DNA of 64,000 nucleotides from CAYXLI01 sp964464925 (GTDB taxonomy: Bacteria; Acidobacteriota; Terriglobia; Bryobacterales; Bryobacteraceae). Below, one piece after another: positions 24,134-31,615 of the stretch (positions are counted from its first letter, which is position 1; the number at the start of each line of letters is the position of its first letter). The stretch is from contig CAYXLI010000027.1 in NCBI GenBank assembly GCA_964464925.1, forward strand, positions 16,099-80,098, in the 5' to 3' direction. The position numbers were made by a program, and so were the translations under genes. The notes beneath the pieces were generated by a model. The model did not search any database. It saw only the letters and a program-made list of their open reading frames with translations, and had not been told where the DNA came from.

Positions 24134-24964
24134 ATGAAGCGTCTGCTTCTTTTTTGTGCCTTCGTGCAGTCGACTTATGGAGCAACGCTGCTGGTCAACA
24201 CCGGTACGCCCGACGGATTGATCGCAACAGCGTCCCGCCCGTCCGGCGGCGGCAAGATCGAAATAGAGACGGCCGACGACTTCATCACGACTGCTTCGGT
24301 CACGAACGTCACAGGTGGGTCGTTCTACGGGCTACTCACGACAACCAATGCCGGTCCGGCAACTATTAGCTCGATCGACGTTGAGATTTACAGGGTGTTT
24401 CCATTGGACTCCAACTCCGTGCGCACAATCACTGTACCAACGCGAGTCAACTCCCCATCCGATGTCGCATTAGATTCGCGTAGCTCTACCGCCAGCGAAG
24501 TCGCCTTCACCGTCACCACGCTGTCCGCCAGCTTTACCGCAGCCAATTCCGTGCTCAACGGGATCCATCCCCTGCCGAACACTTTCACTGGGGGCGAAGG
24601 GTCCATCACCGGCAAAGAAGTGCGCATCGACTTCACTCTTCCGAGTTCCTTCAGCCTGCCGGCGAATCATTACTTCTTCGTGGCGCAGGTCGGCGTCTCC
24701 GGCGGTGAGTTCTACTGGTTATCTGCACCGCGGCCTATTTCCGGCGCAGGAACCACACCTTTCGCACCCGATCTGCAGAGTTGGATTCGCGATCAAAATC
24801 TCGATCCCGACTGGCTGCGCATTGGCACCGACATCACCCACCAGGGTCCATTCAATGCTGCTTTTGCCTTGGTTGGAACTGAGGTCCCCGAGCCAGCAAC
24901 ACTGTTCCTGGTCATCATGGGATTGGGAGCGGCGGCACTCGTTCGTTCACGCCGCTGTTCGTGA
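24134..24964 (+). CDS. PEP-CTERM sorting-domain protein
   Basis: A 276-residue exported protein with signal peptide (MKRLLLFCAFVQSTYGA), a beta-rich body without cysteines, and a C-terminal sorting signal: VPEPAT, a hydrophobic helix (LFLVIMGLGAAALV) and a basic end (RSRRCS). Such proteins are recognised by an exosortase/EpsH-type transpeptidase and usually end up at the cell surface or in the exopolysaccharide matrix. The body holds repeated Thr/Ser-rich strands with ASSVTNVTGG-like segments and has no enzyme motif. ATG 24134 is chosen for the signal peptide. The final 50 bp overlap the convergent M19 gene, so the sorting tail and the dipeptidase C-terminus share DNA. Confidence 0.88.
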   Translation: MKRLLLFCAFVQSTYGATLLVNTGTPDGLIATASRPSGGGKIEIETADDFITTASVTNVTGGSFYGLLTTTNAGPATISSIDVEIYRVFPLDSNSVRTITVPTRVNSPSDVALDSRSSTASEVAFTVTTLSASFTAANSVLNGIHPLPNTFTGGEGSITGKEVRIDFTLPSSFSLPANHYFFVAQVGVSGGEFYWLSAPRPISGAGTTPFAPDLQSWIRDQNLDPDWLRIGTDITHQGPFNAAFALVGTEVPEPATLFLVIMGLGAAALVRSRRCS

Positions 24965-26198
24965 TGGAATCGGGCCGCAAGCCGGCGTCAGAGACAGCAC
25001 CGGCCGTTTTTTCCACTGCCTTCATGACGCGAAGAATATTGCCGCTATAAATCTTCCGGATATCCTCGGCGGAATACCGTCGCTCCAGCAGCGCACGCGT
25101 AAGATTGGGATATTTCGACACGTCCTCCATTCCCTCCGGAACGCAGCTGACGCCGTCGAAGTCACTGCCTATACCGACCGCATCAACACCCGCGATCTTC
25201 ACGATGTGATCGATATGATCCACAAGGTCGGCGATGGTTGGCCGCTTGACGCCGGGCATTCCGGCGCTCATGAGCTTGTGCGCCTCGACCCGCAATGCCG
25301 CCGGATCGTTTTTGTACTTCTCGCGCAGTTCTGCGTATAACGCTAACCGCTTTTCGCGGAATGGCTTCGTCTCGTCCAAATACCGCTGGCTGACGTAATC
25401 GCAGGAGAAATTAATCTGAACGACTCCGCCCTTTTTCGCCAGTGCTTTGATCATGTCATCAGTCATGTTGCGGGGCACGTTGGCGATCGCCCGGCATGAG
25501 GAATGCGACGCGATAATCGGAGCCCTGCTGACCTCCAACGCATCCCAGAATGTCTTATCCGCCACGTGAGAAATGTCCACCATCATGCCGAGGCGGTTCA
25601 TCTCCCGGACCACATCTTTGCCGAACGCGGTGAGTCCGTTGTGGTGCTTCACCTTGACATCATTCATGTCGCCCGAGGAGTCCGCCCAGTTGTTTGTGTT
25701 CGTGTGCGTCAGCGTCATGTACCGAATGCCGAGCGCATAGTAATCCCGCAGCAGGCGCAGGCTGTCTTCGATCGCGTGCCCTCCTTCGATTCCCATCAAC
25801 GCCGCAATCTTGCCCTGCTTCCTCGCCGCCAGCACCTCGTCCGCGGTGCGGCAGAAGACGAAGTCCTTCGGGTACCGCTCCACGATGTCGTGCCTCACTG
25901 TGTCAATCATCTGCAGTGTGCGATTGGCGGAATGATTGCCATCGACATAGTTGGCCGCAACAAACACCGCAAAGAACTGGCCTCCCATGCCGCCCGCTCT
26001 CATGCGCTGGACGTCCGTGTGAGTTGAGGTGGACTTCTCGCCTATATCGAACCCGTCCACCGTGCGGCTGGGAATGTCGTTGTGTGTGTCAATGAGGTAA
26101 GCTGCGCGATGAACGCGCATCACATCTTCATCCGTAACCTTTCGAGGCTGACCGAATGCGGCTACCCCGGCGAAGAAAAGACAGGCAAGGCGTTTCAT
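24915..26198 (-). CDS. Membrane dipeptidase, peptidase family M19
   Basis: A 427-residue renal-dipeptidase-type enzyme with a signal peptide (MKRLACLFFAGVAAFGQ), so exported. The di-zinc site is marked by LIDTHNDIP (HxD), ALMGIEGGHA (bridging Glu), YMTLTHTNTN, MMVDISHV and IIASHSSCRAI (His ligands), and the substrate-side GIGSDFDG near the C-terminus. Members cleave dipeptides with broad specificity, including D-amino-acid-containing and beta-lactam-like bonds. It is likely to recycle peptides in the periplasm. It converges on the PEP-CTERM gene with a 50-bp overlap and lies 17 bp downstream of the haem/copper gene, so it is probably that operon's last member. Confidence 0.95.
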   Translation of the reverse strand: MKRLACLFFAGVAAFGQPRKVTDEDVMRVHRAAYLIDTHNDIPSRTVDGFDIGEKSTSTHTDVQRMRAGGMGGQFFAVFVAANYVDGNHSANRTLQMIDTVRHDIVERYPKDFVFCRTADEVLAARKQGKIAALMGIEGGHAIEDSLRLLRDYYALGIRYMTLTHTNTNNWADSSGDMNDVKVKHHNGLTAFGKDVVREMNRLGMMVDISHVADKTFWDALEVSRAPIIASHSSCRAIANVPRNMTDDMIKALAKKGGVVQINFSCDYVSQRYLDETKPFREKRLALYAELREKYKNDPAALRVEAHKLMSAGMPGVKRPTIADLVDHIDHIVKIAGVDAVGIGSDFDGVSCVPEGMEDVSKYPNLTRALLERRYSAEDIRKIYSGNILRVMKAVEKTAGAVSDAGLRPDSITNSGVNERVPPLPIP

Positions 26199-26215
26199 TT
26201 TGAGTCAGGTTAGCA

Positions 26216-27391
26216 CTAGTGCAGCAGAAACTGACGCTTGTCCAGAGACGGATCGACCGCTACATCAAAAAAGCCGATCATCATTTCCTGCCAACTCTGC
26301 TCGCCATAACGGACCTCCTCGTTATTCCCGGAGTTGTCGAAGTGCCCCGTCCAGATCAGGCGCGTTCCCTTCTTCAGAATGCGAGGGGTGGCCAGCACAT
26401 AATTCAACTGCCAGTAAAAGTCGTAGGGCTTCACGGCAAGCAGCGTTTCGAAGTGCCCGCCCGGCTCGGCGATCTGATACTCGAATGCCGTGCCCCGGAG
26501 GTGCATGTGCGGGAACAGGCTGAGCAGGGTAGCGTCCCGCGGCATAGTGCCGAATGCTGTCACTTTGAAGTCGCGCTCGCCGGGCGGAATCCTGAAGGTG
26601 TAGTTGCCCATCTGCAGCGTCAGGACTCGCTTCTGCGGACGGTCAGGAGCGAACCACAGGCCGACGCTGGTGCGGTCTTCCATATTCGTTTTGCCGGAAG
26701 TGTAATGCACCTGCAGCACGAGGTCGGCGCCCGCAGGCAGTTTTTTTGCCATGCCGGCCGGTAGAACCTGCGGACCGGTGCCGGGCGTGTAGATGGCAAG
26801 GATGTCGGCAAAGCGCTCGCCCTCCTGCGGCAGGCTCGAATTTGCGAAACGAAGCCAGTCCGAACCCTTCTCGCGGACATACAGAACCGCATGATGAACG
26901 AGGCGCCTTTCGCCGGGCCGGATTTCTACGAAACGAACCCACCGGTCATCGGCCAAGCCGACCGGCAGGACGAAGTACTGGTAATCGACGGCGCTCTCGG
27001 CGTTGACACTGAAAGGCTTTGGCATCGTAACGACCAGATCCGGAGTGGCGATCTGCCAACCATTCGGCCACTCTCGCGAAGGAGGGGACTCGGCGCGGGG
27101 GCCTTCGAGAGCGCCGCCGTTCGCCCAGTCGCGCATGACCCGCAACTCGGTTTCGGTCAAAGAGGGATTATTACGAAACGAACCCAAATGCGGATCGGCG
27201 AACCAGGGCGGCATCTTTCGGGTAAGCACGGCATCGCGGATCGCCTTGGCCCAGGGACGCACCTGCTGATAGGTCAGCAGTGGCATCGGGCCGATCTCGC
27301 CCGGGCGGTGACAGGACTGGCAGTGCTTCTGCAGGATGGGTTCCACGTCGTGGTGGAAGGTGACAGCCGCAAACAGAAGCAACGCAAACAT
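26216..27391 (-). CDS. Haem c / PHM-like copper monooxygenase-type protein
   Basis: A 391-residue exported protein combining a cytochrome c motif and a copper type II ascorbate-dependent monooxygenase-like fold. After a short signal (MFALLLFAAVTF) comes CQSCH (24-28), a covalent haem c site, in a domain to about residue 95. The rest matches PHM/DBH halves: HH in RRLVHHAVLYV and His in LVLQVHYTSG (CuH-type ligands), HMH in FPHMHLRGTAFEY and Met in EMMIGFFDV (CuM-type ligands). All six copper-ligand positions appear to be present. Substrate unknown; similar fusions are frequent in Solibacter. The start at 27391 overlaps the zincin stop by one base (TGATG), indicating translational coupling. Confidence 0.78.
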   Translation of the reverse strand: MFALLLFAAVTFHHDVEPILQKHCQSCHRPGEIGPMPLLTYQQVRPWAKAIRDAVLTRKMPPWFADPHLGSFRNNPSLTETELRVMRDWANGGALEGPRAESPPSREWPNGWQIATPDLVVTMPKPFSVNAESAVDYQYFVLPVGLADDRWVRFVEIRPGERRLVHHAVLYVREKGSDWLRFANSSLPQEGERFADILAIYTPGTGPQVLPAGMAKKLPAGADLVLQVHYTSGKTNMEDRTSVGLWFAPDRPQKRVLTLQMGNYTFRIPPGERDFKVTAFGTMPRDATLLSLFPHMHLRGTAFEYQIAEPGGHFETLLAVKPYDFYWQLNYVLATPRILKKGTRLIWTGHFDNSGNNEEVRYGEQSWQEMMIGFFDVAVDPSLDKRQFLLH

Positions 27392-27780
27392 CAGAAGGAC
27401 CGGCGCACTCCGCGGCGGCGCTCGGCGGCACGGACGCCGCGTTCGTCCATGCCAAAGTAGTGCGCGATCTCGTGCCACACCGTGTCCGCAACCAGGCGTT
27501 CCAGGTGTTCCGCACTGCGTGCGAGACGCTCGTGCGGCCCTTGGAAAATGGTGATCTGATCCGGCATGGCGATACCGTCGAAAGAGCTGCGAACGGTGAG
27601 CGGACGGCCTTCGTAGAGCCCGAGCAGCGTATCACCGCGAGGTACCCGCGCGCGGTGGAGCTGGCGCGGCGACGGCTCCGGTTCTACGACAACGGCGATA
27701 TTTTCCATGCGTTTCCGGAAAGGAGCCGGAATGCGCTCGAGTGCGCGTTCCACGACTCGATCGAATTCATACGCCGTCAC
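27391..27780 (-). CDS. Small zincin-like metallopeptidase (DUF1025/PF06262 type)
   Basis: A 129-residue single-domain protein with the minimal zincin fold. HEIAHYFGMDE near residues 107-117 provides HExxH plus the downstream acidic ligand; PDQITIFQGPHERLA before it is the family signature strand. The start is a GTG at 27780, since no in-frame ATG gives a sensible N-terminus; the open frame upstream would cross the divergent promoter. Cytosolic (no signal peptide); function unknown in the family. It is the first gene of a run with the haem/copper protein and the dipeptidase. Confidence 0.85.
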   Translation of the reverse strand: MTAYEFDRVVERALERIPAPFRKRMENIAVVVEPEPSPRQLHRARVPRGDTLLGLYEGRPLTVRSSFDGIAMPDQITIFQGPHERLARSAEHLERLVADTVWHEIAHYFGMDERGVRAAERRRGVRRSF

Positions 27781-27787
27781 AACCGCA

Positions 27788-27816
27788 TTGTAACTAACTG
27801 TTAGGCAACATACGAT
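27788..27816 (+). promoter_or_regulatory. Sigma-70-like promoter for the Ser/Thr-rich secreted protein
   Basis: TTGTAA (27788-27793), a 17-bp spacer and TACGAT (27811-27816), 38 bp before ATG 27854, in the 73-bp divergent gap. Confidence 0.45.
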
Positions 27817-27853
27817 CCTTACCGTAGGAGTCTCACTGGGCAAAGGAGACCCC

Positions 27854-28588
27854 ATGAAGAGTTTCTTCGTTTCAGTATTGATCGGCGGCGCACTGTTCGC
27901 CCAGAGCACGACGACCCAGACCAATCCGGATACGCAGAACACCGGTCAGACGTCCAGCGCTCCTACAGGTATGACGTCAGCCACCCAAACAGCCACCGGG
28001 CAGCCGCAGACCTGGACAGGGATGCTGATTGACGCGAACTGCCAGGCGGTGAGCTCCATGAAACCAACCGTTCGTAGCACCACGATGAAGAGCAGCAGCT
28101 CCAGCGCCACTACGCACGACGATACCACCAGTGGAACCACACATAAGGAGATAGCATCCTCCAGCCAGCGCACGGAACACACAACCAGCGACGGCACGCA
28201 AACAACCGCCAGCACTTCACGTGACGAGAAGACTCGCACTACTGAATCCGCGAACGGTACGGAACCTGAGAGTGGAACCCGGTCGCGAACCAAGATTGAG
28301 AGCAGTACGCAAAGCAGCACTACCTCCACGTCAACCGGTTCTTCCTCAGATCCCTATCCTGCGTGCCACGTGAACAGTTCCACCTCGTCCTTTGCAGTAG
28401 CCAGCAATGGTCAGGTTCTCTTCCTTGACGAGGCAAGCAACGCCCGAATCCGCCAGCAACTCCAAACCGATTCGGCATTCACAGGCGCCCTGAGCAGCCC
28501 GACGTCCGCACCGATGAGTGTGGTGGTTATGGGCAATGCGAACGGACCTGAAATCACGGTCACCACATTGACTAAGAGCGACAAGTAG
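27854..28588 (+). CDS. Secreted Ser/Thr-rich protein with a split conserved domain
   Basis: A 244-residue exported protein (signal MKSFFVSVLIGGALFAQ). Residues 50-70 (TWTGMLIDANCQA) and 165-244 (YPACHVNSSTSSFAVASNGQ, VLFLDEASNARI) look like two halves of one small domain seen in acidobacterial secreted proteins, with one Cys in each half. Between them are about 95 residues made almost only of Ser, Thr, Glu, Lys and Arg, expected to be disordered and possibly glycosylated. AAAGGAGA before ATG 27854 is a good ribosome binding site. Function unknown; the pairing of the two halves is inference from residue pattern. Confidence 0.7.
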   Translation: MKSFFVSVLIGGALFAQSTTTQTNPDTQNTGQTSSAPTGMTSATQTATGQPQTWTGMLIDANCQAVSSMKPTVRSTTMKSSSSSATTHDDTTSGTTHKEIASSSQRTEHTTSDGTQTTASTSRDEKTRTTESANGTEPESGTRSRTKIESSTQSSTTSTSTGSSSDPYPACHVNSSTSSFAVASNGQVLFLDEASNARIRQQLQTDSAFTGALSSPTSAPMSVVVMGNANGPEITVTTLTKSDK

Positions 28589-28589
28589 C

Positions 28590-28720
28590 TCAGCGGCGAC
28601 CCGGGGAAGGGGGGCGCTGCGCTTGGGCCAAGGCATGATGAGCAGAAGCCGGGCCAACCGCAGTGACTACAATCGCGAGCACGATCATCGTCCGCAACCC
28701 CTTCCCTGTCATTTCCGAAC
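28590..28720 (-). pseudogene. Decayed duplicate of the emrB 3' end
   Basis: This stretch aligns with the 3' end of the neighbouring MFS gene: 28591-28690 matches 28773-28872, then after a deletion 28690-28720 matches 28946-28978. The minus-strand translation IVLAIVVTAVGPASAHH, then out of frame PWPKRSAPLP and SPGRR-stop, parallels TLAIVVAALVPLVLIMRRPK and SPGLH-stop. The TGA positions correspond (28592 and 28774). It is too short and shifted to encode anything. Confidence 0.75.
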
Positions 28721-28771
28721 GATCTCCCTAAAGTATTCAAGTTACGGTCACCACTTCGAGCGGCGAGAGGT

Positions 28772-30367
28772 TCAGTGGAGACCGGGGGAAGGGGTATCGC
28801 TGCGCTTGGGCCTACGCATGATGAGCACAAGCGGGACGAGCGCGGCGACTACGATCGCGAGCGTGGTCATCATGTCGATATAGGCCAGCGTCAGCGCTTG
28901 GGCCTGGATCATGCCTGCGACTCTTGCGTATGCCTGACGAGTGGCGTCCGCAACCCCCTTCCCTGCTAATTCCGATGCAATGCCAGCCACGAGATTGTCG
29001 AAAGCGGGATTGCCCGGCACTGCGTGGCTGGTCATGTACATCTGATGGCGCTGCGCCTGACGGGTGACGTAGCTGCTGATCAAGGCAATCCCAATACTCC
29101 CGCCGATATTCCTTACGAAACTGTTCAAAGCTGACACCTGATTGTTCTTCTCGCGGGGGATGCCTACATACGCGAGGGTGTTGGACGGGAGGAAGATAAA
29201 CGCCAGACCTATGGACTGGTAGGTGCGCAGCATCGCAGCAGTTTGAAAGTCCATCCCGAGGCTCAAGTGCTTTGCCATATAAAGCAGAGACGCCGCGGTG
29301 GCGAGGAAACCACCCATCATCATCACCCGGGGATCCATTCGACTGACGAGCATTCCGGCAATCGGCATCATGAACAGCATCGCGATGCCGCCGCCGGCAA
29401 GTGCCTCCCCCGCCTTCACTGCCGGGTAGCCGAGCAGCAGTTGCAGAAACTGCGGAATCACGACCGTTGTGCCGAAAAGCACGATACCAAGCACAAAGGT
29501 GAAGAACATCGCCGTGGCAAAGTTTCTGCGCTGAAACAGGCGGATATCGACGATGGGATCGTCGTGCGTCCACTCCCACACAATCCAGAACAGGAACGTG
29601 AATGCCGAAACGGCAATCAGCGTGGAAATCCAAGTGGAGGAGAACCAGTCTTCCTCCTGGCCCTTGTCCAAGGCGAGTTGCAGGCAGCCGATCGCAATCA
29701 CGATCAGACCAAGGCCGATCCCATCAATGCGGGAGCCCTTGCCCTTCTCGCGCTCCTTCTGCAGGTAGGGCGGATCCTCCACAAGGCGGTTGGTGAGGAA
29801 CAGGGAGATCATGGCAATGGGAACGTTGATATAGAAAATCCAGCGCCAACTGAAGTTGTCGGTGATCCAGCCTCCAAGAGTTGGCCCGACGGCTGGCGCC
29901 ACCACGACAGCCATACCGTAGACGGCGAACGCCATGCCGCGCATGGAAGGGGGGAATGTGTCGGCCAGAATAGCCTGCTCGCTCGGCTGCAGGCCGCCAC
30001 CGCCAACGCCCTGAATAATCCGGAACATTACGAGGCTGCCGAGATTCGGTGCAAGTCCGCAGAGAAAGCTGCTGGCTCCGAAAATGGCGACGCAAGTCAT
30101 GTAAAAGCGCTTGCGGCCGAACACGCGGGCGAGCCAGGCGCTGATCGGAAGAATGATGGCGTTTGAAACGAGGTAGCTGGTCAGCACCCACGTCGATTCG
30201 GACGAACTGGCAGAAAGGCTGCCTGCAATATGAGGCAAGGCAACGTTCGCAATGGAGGTATCAAGAACCTCCATGAACGTTGCCAGAGTGACTGTAAGGG
30301 CGATGGCCCAGCGGTTATGCCGAGGCGTCCAATTCGCCTCGTGCTGCGTTTCCGCTACTTGAGCCAC
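28772..30367 (-). CDS. emrB: MFS multidrug exporter, DHA2 family (EmrB/QacA type)
   Basis: A 531-residue inner-membrane drug:H+ antiporter with 14 predicted helices, the DHA2 hallmark. Visible are LDTSIANVALPHIAGSL (motif D1 at the end of helix 1), the motif A region with GRKRFYM, the motif C-like AVGPTLGGWI and WRWIFYINVPIAM in helix 6. It starts with GTG at 30367, overlapping the emrA stop by 13 bp. With EmrA (periplasmic adaptor) and TolC (outer-membrane channel) encoded upstream it forms a complete tripartite pump. No adjacent MarR/TetR regulator is visible. Part of its 3' end is duplicated downstream. Confidence 0.94.
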   Translation of the reverse strand: MAQVAETQHEANWTPRHNRWAIALTVTLATFMEVLDTSIANVALPHIAGSLSASSSESTWVLTSYLVSNAIILPISAWLARVFGRKRFYMTCVAIFGASSFLCGLAPNLGSLVMFRIIQGVGGGGLQPSEQAILADTFPPSMRGMAFAVYGMAVVVAPAVGPTLGGWITDNFSWRWIFYINVPIAMISLFLTNRLVEDPPYLQKEREKGKGSRIDGIGLGLIVIAIGCLQLALDKGQEEDWFSSTWISTLIAVSAFTFLFWIVWEWTHDDPIVDIRLFQRRNFATAMFFTFVLGIVLFGTTVVIPQFLQLLLGYPAVKAGEALAGGGIAMLFMMPIAGMLVSRMDPRVMMMGGFLATAASLLYMAKHLSLGMDFQTAAMLRTYQSIGLAFIFLPSNTLAYVGIPREKNNQVSALNSFVRNIGGSIGIALISSYVTRQAQRHQMYMTSHAVPGNPAFDNLVAGIASELAGKGVADATRQAYARVAGMIQAQALTLAYIDMMTTLAIVVAALVPLVLIMRRPKRSDTPSPGLH

Positions 30368-31614
30368 ACCTTCGGCTCCACGGACATGCCCGGGCGCAGA
30401 CGCTCAAGGCCCTGCTGCCCTTTCTTGAAGCGGATGCGCACAGGCAGCCGCTGCACTACCTTCACATAATTGCCAGTCGCGTTTTCGGGAGGAAGCAGGC
30501 TACTGATTGCGCCGCTGGCAGCCGGCAGGCTTTCCACATATCCGTCGAACTTTTGATCGAATGCATCGACTAGGATAGTGGCGCCCTGGCCCGGATGCAT
30601 ATGCTTCAACTGAGTCTCCTTGAAGTTGGCAGTGACCCATACATCGTCCAGTTGAGCAATAGTCATCAACTGCTGCCCAGGTTGTACGCGCGTGCCGACC
30701 TCCACGCTGCGGCGGCTGACGATTCCGGAGACCGGGGCGAAGATCTTTGTGTAGCTGAGATCCAATTGAGCGCGATCGACTGCAGCCTGAGCGCCAAGCG
30801 CGGATGCGCGCCTTGACTGCAGGTTCGCACGGCTGATTGCGATATTCTGAGGAGCGGTCTGGCTGGCCTGCGCGAGCCGGGTCTGCGCCTGATTGGTCTG
30901 CGCGCGACGCTGCTCGACAATTTTGGAGCCGGCATCTGCATTCGCGCGCGCGGCATCGACGGCCGCTGCGCTCGCTTTTGCGCTCGCGACTACCTGATCG
31001 TATTGCTGGCGCGGAACTTCATCCTTGGCAACCAGCGCAGCGTAGCGCGCGACGTCAGCTTGAGCTTTTACGTTGTTCGCTTCGGCTTCCCGAAGGCGCG
31101 CCAGGGCGGCCTGATAATCCCGCTCGGCCGAAGCGACAGCGGCTTCGGCACCGGCTACATCGGCCTGAGCGGAAGAGATGTTCGTAGCGCTGGTCGTCTG
31201 CGTCAGCGGGATATTCGGATTCTCGGCTTGAATTTGCGCCTGCGATTGAGTGAGTCCCGCGCGAGCCTGCTCCAGGGCGACCTGATAGTCACGCGGATCC
31301 AGTTCAACCAGCAACTGCCCTTGTTTCACAAACTGATTCTCTTCGGCATGGACTGTCGTGACTGTACCGGTAATTCGCGGCGAGATGGCGTTCAGGTGAC
31401 CGTCCACGATGGCGTCATCAGTCGATTCGTAGGTGCTCGAATACCGCCACCAAAGGACGCCCGCGATCAGTGCGAGGACACCGAGAAAGCCTATGATGAA
31501 CAGGCCTTTGCGGGATTTGCGCCGCCCCGGGGGCAAGGGAGGGTGCGCCTCGCGGTGTGGTTCAGCCCGTTTCGGCTGCTCCTGTTCCTTTTCTTTTTGC
31601 TGTTGGTCCACCAT
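30355..31614 (-). CDS. emrA: HlyD-family membrane fusion protein (EmrA type)
   Basis: A 419-residue periplasmic adaptor. The N-terminus is cytosolic and rich in Lys, Glu, Gln and Pro (1-40), then one transmembrane helix (GLFIIGFLGVLALIAGVLWW), the lipoyl half motif STDDAIVDGHLNAISPRITG, a long alpha-helical hairpin (about 100-280, Ala/Gln-rich) and the second lipoyl half IFAPVSGIVSRRSVEVGTRV, ending in a beta-barrel. ATG 31614 lies one base after the tolC stop; the frame is open upstream but that part overlaps tolC. It links EmrB to the TolC-like channel. Confidence 0.94.
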   Translation of the reverse strand: MVDQQQKEKEQEQPKRAEPHREAHPPLPPGRRKSRKGLFIIGFLGVLALIAGVLWWRYSSTYESTDDAIVDGHLNAISPRITGTVTTVHAEENQFVKQGQLLVELDPRDYQVALEQARAGLTQSQAQIQAENPNIPLTQTTSATNISSAQADVAGAEAAVASAERDYQAALARLREAEANNVKAQADVARYAALVAKDEVPRQQYDQVVASAKASAAAVDAARANADAGSKIVEQRRAQTNQAQTRLAQASQTAPQNIAISRANLQSRRASALGAQAAVDRAQLDLSYTKIFAPVSGIVSRRSVEVGTRVQPGQQLMTIAQLDDVWVTANFKETQLKHMHPGQGATILVDAFDQKFDGYVESLPAASGAISSLLPPENATGNYVKVVQRLPVRIRFKKGQQGLERLRPGMSVEPKVWLK

Positions 31615-31615
31615 G

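Noticed and set aside
28411..28830. Minus-strand ORF of 139 codons with an internal repeat (CSSCVGPSAA / CSSCLGPSAA)
   Set aside because: The repeat comes from duplicated emrB DNA read in another frame; it is not a gene.
29243..30166. 307-codon plus-strand ORF opposite emrB
   Set aside because: His/Gln/Asn-rich composition without any motif; shadow of a clear 14-helix transporter.
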